64,000 nucleotides of DNA from Rusavskia elegans. Taxonomy: Eukaryota > Ascomycota > Lecanoromycetes > Teloschistales > Teloschistaceae. The position numbers and the translations under genes were made by a program. The notes below the pieces were generated by a model. That model had not been told where the DNA came from, searched no databases, and saw nothing but the letters and a program-made list of their open reading frames with translations. Positions 56,775-64,000 of this stretch are shown here, one piece after another (position 1 is the stretch's first letter; each line of letters starts with the position of its first letter). The stretch covers positions 186,001 to 250,000 of the forward strand of contig SAUG01000026.1 in NCBI GenBank assembly GCA_011316305.1, written 5' to 3'.

Positions 56775-57991
56775 GGCGGGAAACCGTTTCCCAAAGCTGC
56801 TAGGGGGGTTCCAGGGCCGAGAGGAGGCTGGGTAATGCAGGTCGTCGCGCGTGACTTTTGATGGGTCCTTGGCCAGTAGCTGTGTTGCTGTGGTATGGAG
56901 CAAATGATGGTATCGAGTTTCTTAGGTGGAGACGGAGAACGACCGGCTTGGTAGCAGCAGCTGGTGGATGGACGGGAGGAGTGAGGACGGTGGGTGAGGG
57001 CGCTTTCAATAGCGCGGAGGGCGAGTCTGGGGATCAAGAATGCTCCGCCGGGAAATAAGAAGGAGCTGGGCTAACATGGTGAAGGTGAAGTGTAGGCAGT
57101 AGTAGTCACAAGTCGCCAGGGAAGCAAGTGATGAAGAGTCAGGTTGCTGGGAGGGGAGGTGGGAAGGGGTTTGAAAGATTGCAGCTAATGTAGTGTCGCT
57201 GAGATGAGGTAAGGTAATAATATTATTACTATCACGGTATCATTTCACCCTTTTCGCGGCCCATGCGGAAAAGTGAAGCGCCTCGAGCATCTAAAAACTA
57301 AAAACAACCCCCACGCGGCAGTACACCGTACCTCTACATCTCGAGGAGTCATGCGTATGGCTGCGAAGAGCTCCCTCTCGATGACCCAGTATGAGTTTTT
57401 CTCCCTCTCGTTCCTCGATCCATCACCTGCTACTGATGGTTGAGATCAAGATCAGTGCTCATCGGTCCTGGTGGTCCCTCGACTGCCCTCCCCTCATCGA
57501 TACCAGCAGCGTCTTACAACACGTGCTCTGGGTTGGGTTGGGTGAGGTAAGCCTGCTTTGGAGTCAAACAGCAGTCATCGTGCCGTCACTCGACAGCGGA
57601 CAACAACAAATGTCCGACTGGACAGACCTGCCGTAGTTCGTTCCCATTTTCCCATCGGTGGGGTGGCAAGGAGATTCCCGACTCAAGCAGCCGTTGCATA
57701 AGCTCCAAGACCGTGCGCAGTTACGCAGTATCTCCGATGAGCTTCTTTCCTCATGAACACATATATCAACCATTCACTGCTGCCGCAAGACATTATTGCC
57801 TTCAGGTGCCACACCCTTGGCTTGCCAGGTTCAATCAACCTGATTGATTGATTGACCATAAGGGAATGAATGAAAACGGTGGCTGAGTTACATACTTCAT
57901 ATACCTTGTCCTCACCGGCCCTGGATCCCACCCCCACCAACGACGTTCTGGAAGCTCGGTGCGTCTTCTAGCTGACGGACAGCGGCCAATC
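56775..57991. promoter_or_regulatory. Divergent intergenic region, Nudix / ATE1 promoters
   Basis: 1.2 kb between start codons. Open frames continue upstream of the Nudix start but lack ATG. A small AT-rich stretch (AATAATATTATTACTATC) lies near 57216. No specific element proven. Confidence 0.5.
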
Positions 57992-60359
57992 ATGCAGGCC
58001 CCTGCAGCTTCTCTATCGCTCATTGTCCCCAATGGTGAGTTGTCCGCTCTTCCAGCCAGTCTGACTGGCCTGTTCACCCCGTGCCTGCTTGGCTGGCTGG
58101 AACTGCTTTTGTTCTCTCCATCCGACATGTACCCCTACCCAACTTTGTCAAATCCAATTCACGATATCTGTGAATAGGCTATGGCACTTCCTTCTGCGGC
58201 TACTGCAAATCACCCTCTGGCCGTAAGTCCCCGAAGGAACCCCTTTCCGCACCTGCTGTGCCTTGACTGTTGACGAACACGACCCCGTCCAGGTACATCA
58301 CTAGGAGCAGGATCAACTTCATTACAACCTACCGTATATCAAGACCTCATCGACCGAGGATGGCGACGGTGAGTACACGACATTCCGCCCCTACCTTCCT
58401 GTCCTATGCGTCGGCAGGCCATCTGATCTGGGTGACGGGCGAGGTGTCCAACGTCCAGCTCGCTTTTTAAAGAAATCATGTGGGACAGAAACTGATTTCG
58501 GCCAATCCCCTTCCTTTTAGTTCAGGCACATACATCTACAAACCAGACTGTCGCAAGTAAGGCATCTTTCGATTTTATTTTACCCCCTATCATCCCTATA
58601 AATCCAGATTCGCCTATATTACATCCATAGTCACTCGTTCCATACTACCTACGCCTTCTATGCTCCCTAGATGTGTTTCGGAGTCTGGAATGATAGGCTC
58701 AATGAAGACTTGCTGACCTTGAGCTTCCTCTTAGTTCATGTTGTCCCAATTATACCATACGGTGAACAACCTGATTGTGCATCTGGGCAGTGGCACTAAC
58801 AGTCTACCACCAGTCTGGATGCTACAAACTATGAGTCCCGTAAAGATCATAGGAAGACCATCAACGCATGGAATAAATTCGTGATTGGCCCAGACTATCG
58901 GGCCCAAGCTGCTCGACTTTGTCCACGCACCCGTGAGTAAGTCACGTCTCCTGGTAGACCTCTGGCCACCCTTTCTCCTCCTGCATCGTCATTGTTAGTT
59001 TGCTACGGAGCGGAAGATATTGATGTAGATTATCATCTCCTAGGGAAAAGAAATGGCGGAAAAATCGGTTCGATCTCCTCACCGCCGTACATGAAGTAGA
59101 ATCACCCCGCCTGCAAAGACCCACCGATCCGAAGACCCAAGAACCTATCAGACCTGCGCATGAGTTCGAAGTGCGTTTGGAGTCAGACAAATACACCGAA
59201 GAAAAGTAAATCAAATCATTGGTCTACAAGGGTATTCTACTGAAAGATATCTAGGTACCAGCTGTTCGAGAATTATCAGCGCAATGTACACAAGGAGAAC
59301 CCTAGGGAAATTTCAAGGTCTGGTTTCAAACGTTTTCTTTGCTCTGGACTGGGGCAAACCGATCGAGTTGTCGATGGTATCAAGCAGAAGCTCGGCTCTT
59401 ACCATCAATGCTATCGTTTGGATGGGCGCCTGGTGGCAATGGGAGTCTTGGACCTGCTACCTGGTTGCGTCAGCTCCGTCTATCTCATGTAAGCTCGCAG
59501 TATTTGTCACTTTACTGTCATGGCAGGGCAAATGCCTAAAAGAATCTTCTCTGCAGCTACCACCAAGATGTCAAAGAATGGTACTTTGGCAAGCTAAGCG
59601 CAGTGCGTGAAATAGCCTTGGCCATTGAAGGCGGATACAAATACTATTACATGGGTGAGCCTCAATCAGCTCTTTCGCTTTCAAAGTCTCCGACTGACCG
59701 ACAGGCTTCTACATTCACTCGTGTATCAAGATGCGCTACAAGAATCAATATCAACCGTCCTATATCTTAGGTTGGTGGACAGGTCACAAGTACTATCAAT
59801 TGTTGGTTTATAGCTAACCAATCAAAAAGACCCAGAAACCTACGCCTGGGACCGTCTGGACGCGGATATTCTAAATCGTCTTTCAGCCCGTAAATACGTG
59901 TCCATGTCCGTAGAACGTCAACTACGGCTTCCACCCCACAAGGTGACCAGTATCGAGGAGCTGGGCCTCAATAACGACGAGCTCACTCAGTATCATCAAT
60001 ACCAACAGCAACAGAATCCTTTCGGCACAAGACACCGAGGCGAATATATCAGCGCTTTTACCGTGGGGATGCCAGGAATCATGTCCCTCGCTCAGGTGCA
60101 GAGCGAAATCCCGCTGGGGAGATGGATGGTTAAGATCCGCAACAAGGTTTTCGTTCATCTCGACGTAAGTAAAGCGCCATCTGTTGATCAGCATCAAGCA
60201 ACTCCCAACAATACTGACGTGTCTGTATCATAGGAACTGCAAGGCTGGGCGGAATGGGACATCAGGGACGAGACTTCGCTCAAGGCATACGTTGCTGAGC
60301 TGACCGCTGCACTGGGGCCAGGCTTGGTCAACCAGTTGGTGCTTGCTTTCACTCCTTGA
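57992..60359 (+). CDS. ATE1: Arginyl-tRNA--protein transferase
   Basis: Twelve exons (57992-58034, 58178-58222, 58293-58368, 58521-58556, 58735-58761, 58814-58936, 59044-59205, 59255-59488, 59557-59654, 59705-59770, 59830-60164, 60234-60359) give 456 residues. Transfers Arg from Arg-tRNA to N-terminal Asp, Glu or oxidised Cys, marking proteins for the N-degron pathway. The N-domain has SFCGYCKSPSG (Cys 21 and 24) and DCRNSCCPNYTIRLD (Cys 69 and 70), the four cysteines known in yeast Ate1 to hold an Fe-S cluster, separated by YQDLIDRGWRRSGTYIYKP. The C-domain has RSGFKRFLCSGL, YHQDVKEWYFGKLSAVREI, YYYMGFYIHSCIKMRYKNQY and PSYILDPETYAWD. No single exon before the last two exceeds 240 nt, so any single-frame view would miss this gene. 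Confidence 0.94.
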
Positions 60360-60800
60360 AGGCCACCAGTAGGGTTGGGGGGTCGAGTTGTGGAGAAACA
60401 GCTGGTTCATAGATGGGTCGTAAGGCAGGTTTCATGGCAGAGCTGGCGACCATGCACGCAACCAACAGCTGCGGCGGCACACACGGTCAAAATGAGTACT
60501 CGGTAGAGGTTGAGTAGAGTTACGGAGCAGATGGGAATGGATTTCCAATTGAGAAAGCTTTGGGGATGATCTGAAAATTGTCTACAATTAAATTGATAGA
60601 TCTATCTTCCTTTTGTGATAAGGGAAAAACATTTTTTATAGATTAGAACGACCGACGAATTGTGATCTCAGGGCGAATCATGTACTGGTAGGTATCTAGA
60701 GCTGAGGGCTCATATGTCTAATCGACCGGGTAATAATGCACCTGGACCCTTATTCGTGATCTGGCAGAGGTCTGACCAAAACGGAGGCTTGTGTAATGCT
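60360..60800. other. Convergent intergenic region
   Basis: 441 bp between the ATE1 and MFS transporter stop codons. AT-rich stretch around 60560-60660 likely includes poly(A) signals. No gene. Confidence 0.5.
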
Positions 60801-62405
60801 TCATGCTTCGTGGAGACGCTTCGGCATTCGCGGCAACGTGAGCCATATCCCCAGCAGTACTGCAAGAAGAGCGAGCACGATGGGCTGTAGAGTTGCGGGA
60901 CCTTTAGCTTGGGCAATGGCTCCAACGGCGAACGGTAACCTGCGAAGCAATATCAGCTTGCAACCCTACGGCAAGTATACTATTGAAAATCACAAGGCGA
61001 ATCGCCGCCACGGAAAGTTGGGGTTGCCCTCATGGACTCACAATGCAGCCCCACTCCCACCGACAGCGGCACTGAACCCGATTGCGGCAACGTGTATTTC
61101 TGATGGTAACAGCTTGGTCACCGCGATGATTGTCGATGGGAAGATTGGGCCAGTAAAGAAGCCGACAAGCGCGACGGCCACCGCAGAAACGATGAACTGT
61201 GGGACTAGCCAGAAGACCAGCTCACAACCAACAGCGATTACAAGGTACGCGCTGACGGCAATTCGTTCGCCAATCATAGGTGTAATGAAGCCCAGTACGA
61301 CACGTCCAACGGTGAGACCGAGCCAAAAACCGGTAGCGGTCATACCCGAGGGGAATGGCTGGCCTTTACGCACGCGGATCATGAAGTTGACAATCCAACC
61401 ACCGAGTGATACTGGAGTATATGTTGAGCCGACGAACATCATGCCAAAGTACTAAAGCAGCTGTTCTTTGGCCGAAGAGGGGGAGACTGACCTTCAAGAC
61501 CGACATAGCAGAGCAGAAAGCTTGCGCAGATCCATGTAACCTTCTGTTTGAGAGCTTTCCTCGTCATGCCTTTGTCCGCACCATCGGTGCGGTTCACATC
61601 AATGTACTTGGCCCCGGTCTCGGACCAGAAGGCCCATGTGCCAGTCAAGATCTCAAGCGCAGACAGGCCGGTCATGATGTAGAAGAAAGTCCACCACCCC
61701 AAACGGCCATGGGTGATCATGGAGGTCGAGATGAGTGGACTGATGGTCGCACCCAGTCCGTAGAACCCGTGCAAGAGCCCCAGCAATTGGTTCGTTTGTG
61801 CCAGGGTACCAATCCAGGCATTCCAGGCCGCGTCGAGCAGGCCATTGCCCAGGCCTGTGAGTACGAGGATAGCAACGACGGCCGGGTAGGGAGGGTGTGC
61901 AGCAATGACGGCATAGCTGATGAGTTTGCAGGACGGTGCAATGATGGCAATACCGCGCCGTCCAACGGACATGTGCAGGCGGTCGCTGAACAGGGCGGCT
62001 ACCGTATAGCCGGCGAAGGGCGAAAGGAAGACCAAGGAGGTGACGATGTAGGACAAATGATAGTCTTGTTCGATCTAGAATGCATCGAATGAGCAGGGAA
62101 ATGCGCGGCGGGGAAGAGGTGTTTGGGCGTACATAAGGAACCAAAGCACCGTAGGAGCCATCATTCATACCAAAAACCAGGAATGCAAAGAAGATGGCGG
62201 CCAAGCGGTAGGAATTGATTCTCGGGCGATCCCAACGCTCCCATGCCTCGACTACCTGACCATTGGCCTGTCCGAAGGGTTCGAGTGGTATCTGAGTTGA
62301 AGCTGATCTGTCCGGCACGGGAATGGAGCCATTCGAGTTCTCGACCGAGGCGTGATGGTTCGTGTGAGTTGCCGGCATCTCAATGACGGTGGTAGCAGTG
62401 GCCAT
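60801..62405 (-). CDS. MFS transporter, BSC6/FucP-like
   Basis: Four exons (62405-62133, 62074-61492, 61411-61042, 60939-60801) give 454 residues. About 60 soluble N-terminal residues are followed by twelve expected helices. FLVFGMNDGSYGALVPYIEQDYHLSY in helix 1 (rejoined across intron 1), a VGRRG loop between helices 2 and 3, and LLDAAWNAWIG are seen. The second half starts with CYVGLEVSLGGWIVNFM across intron 2, a conserved feature of the fucose-permease-like branch to which yeast Bsc6 also belongs. The substrate is unknown. The last exon supplies the final helix and the basic end PRMPKRLHEA. Confidence 0.88.
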
Positions 62406-63536
62406 CTTGAGCGATCAGACAATCCCAGTGGGGAGGGGATCGGGCGGACAAAGTTGAAGATTTGTGGGAGGGACGACGGGCCCGAGGGTTTTTGAAATGG
62501 TCCATGATGATCAGACCGGCTTCCAACGACGGGCACCAACAGGCAAGGGCTGGTGAACGTTCATGGATCTGGGAATGAATCTGGATCCACACTCCACACC
62601 GCCTGGTGCGGTATGGCCATTCGGGACGAGCTAGAGAGCAAACAGGTGAGAAGTTAATTAAGGTCATTGGAGATGCAGTGTACCGCCGTATTCGTACAGT
62701 ACTCCAACAAACGCCTAGCGACGGCTTCGAAGTATTCTTCTCCATTTATGATTACCTAGGAGATATCGCCTCCACAGAAGATGGAGAAAAGGATCTGACT
62801 CATCCAACCACTGGCTGTTCCATGACACCGGACGTATCGGAAATCATTGCAAAAAGGACTCGGCCGCAGCTCTGTAAGGACATACTTCGACTGTCATTGG
62901 GACGTTAGGTATATCTGGGAATATAGCTCCGCATATTTTTATCATCTTCTTAGTCCGCCCGGAAGCTTGATAAATGAGTGTATCGAGATGACAACGACAT
63001 ACAGGTAGCACGCTGACATTATAGGCACAACCCGACACAAGGAACCGCATGATTCAAGGGATGCCCTATGATACGACCATTGTCCTGAAGCTCCGGCTTC
63101 CTATACCATACGTATCGTCCTCGCTAACCATCTCATCTCAGCTATAACTATATTATACCAGAGAGCACCATGCGCAGATCATGAATGACTGGCTACAGTG
63201 TGACACCATGGAAGTTACCTCGCGTGACTGGACACAATAGACGAGACGGGCTCGTATTGCAAAATGGCAGGTTTGCCGCTGGATGCCTTTGCTCCTGGAT
63301 GCGCCTTCATATTGCTGATTCATTGCGCCAGCCCAAGTCTTGCCTGGCGTAAAAACTGGCGTCGGAGAGTACCGTCATTTCCGTACCGGCTCGAGAAGTC
63401 CGAGAAACTTCTCATATGCGGATGGTGATAGGAGCCTGCTTGGATCATGGCCTTCTGCGAACTGGATATCGTGGCTGGCATCTTGGTCTGCACGTGTACC
63501 AATAACTTCTGCGTACGGGTCTTCCCATTGTGGAAT
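62406..63536. other. Intergenic region, 1.1 kb
   Basis: Upstream of the MFS gene and downstream of COX11, both on the minus strand. A 100-codon plus-strand frame (62606-62908) has no ATG at its start and no known motif. Nothing supported. Confidence 0.5.
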
Positions 63537-64000
63537 TCATCCCATACTCATAGGCATCGGCGTCAGCCTGCCATTCTTGTCATAACGTGCCTCTGCATGT
63601 TCGAGTGAGCAAATGAATGGGCTTTGGGCAAGGGTTATGGGGACTGTTCAAACAAGGGGGTGCACCAACTGAAAAAAGTGTAACTCAAAGTGATAGTATC
63701 AATCTTGTTCATCGTGGGGTCGTTGACGAAGTCGGGATCGATGAAGAAGAAGACCGGCATATCCACCGTCTCTCCAGCATTGAGCCTCTGCTCCTCAAAG
63801 CAGAAGCATTGGATTTTGCTGAAGTAGGGTGCCACTTGCCCGGGCGTGACGCTATAGGTGGCCACCCCGATGATGTCCTCGTCGCTCTTGTTCGTTGCCG
63901 TGAAGAATGCCAGTGCCGTCTCGCCAGGCAAAACACGGACTTCCCTCTGCTGCGGAGTGAACTTCCATGGCATGATGTCCGACACAGACCCATTGAAAGT
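63537..64000 (-). CDS. COX11: Cytochrome c oxidase assembly factor Cox11 (3' part)
   Basis: Partial: the 5' end lies beyond the right edge. Two exons are visible (64000-63670 partial, 63592-63537), 128 codons plus stop. Inner-membrane copper protein that inserts Cu into the CuB site of Cox1. The lumenal domain shows MPWKFTPQQREVRVLPGETA, FFTATNKSDEDIIGVATYSV, the copper-binding KIQCFCFEEQRL (C-F-C-F), DMPVFFFIDPDF and TITLSYTFFKARYD, the last completed by splicing a 77-bp intron (GTTGGT...TGCAG). Without the splice the tail would be wrong. The membrane anchor and targeting sequence are off the window. Confidence 0.94.

Noticed and set aside
62606..62908. 100-codon plus-strand frame upstream of the MFS gene
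   Set aside because: It starts with GTG, has no recognisable domain and lies in the expected promoter region.
1..64000. Secondary-metabolite cluster suggested by a LaeA-like methyltransferase, GST-like gene and MFS genes
   Set aside because: No backbone synthase, P450 or cluster regulator is present, and housekeeping genes are interspersed.

Overview
The window is nuclear DNA of a filamentous ascomycete (Pezizomycotina). Genes carry many short spliceosomal introns (mostly about 50-110 bp, GT...AG, with CTAAT/CTGAC-like branch points). Intergenic gaps are usually 0.3-1.9 kb, both strands are used without operons, and the gene set is typical of moulds: DCL2-type Dicer, GH81 glucanase, LaeA-like methyltransferase and fungal MFS permeases. 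I cannot name the genus. Coding exons were joined by hand from splice signals and reading phase; every spliced model given with full exon coordinates sums to a whole number of codons.

Layout. 0-5 kb: a DUF1295 membrane reductase-like protein and a vacuolar Ca2+/H+ exchanger (VCX1 type), then a 1.9 kb gap. 5-14 kb: a probably GPI-anchored S10 carboxypeptidase, AHA1 (Hsp90 co-chaperone), a GST-like gene lying between two diverged direct repeats, and a LaeA-like methyltransferase. 14-31 kb: GH81 endo-1,3-beta-glucanase, UTP14 head-to-head with mitochondrial ribosomal mL41, a small fungal hypothetical, the mitochondrial i-AAA protease YME1, a 1165-residue disordered protein and a Golgi-type II glycosyltransferase-like protein. 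32-39 kb: two subunits of the clamp loader, RFC5 and RFC1, 2 kb apart, with a small hydrophilic protein and mitochondrial ribosomal uL16m between them. 40-50 kb: an MFS sugar permease, Dicer-like DCL2, proteasome alpha-2 (PRE8) and a RING-CH ubiquitin ligase. 51-64 kb: calcipressin, a C2H2-like zinc-finger protein, a diphosphoinositol-polyphosphate-type Nudix hydrolase, arginyltransferase ATE1 (12 exons), an MFS transporter, and the 3' part of COX11 running off the right edge.

Functional links: RFC1 and RFC5 work in the same pentamer and each has an ACGCGT box (the MBF cell-cycle element) within 70 bp of its start codon. ATE1, the RING-CH ligase, the proteasome subunit and YME1 all serve protein turnover. 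VCX1 and calcipressin both belong to calcium/calcineurin homeostasis. mL41, uL16m, YME1 and COX11 are mitochondrial. These are mostly housekeeping genes, and I see no obvious new multi-gene system. The best leads are structural: micro-exons, a long hairpin-bearing intron that splits the DCL2 DEAH box, the repeat pair around the GST-like gene, a GH81 gene with no visible start codon, and a 14-bp motif recurring in three gaps. No tRNA, rRNA, CRISPR or intact transposon was found.
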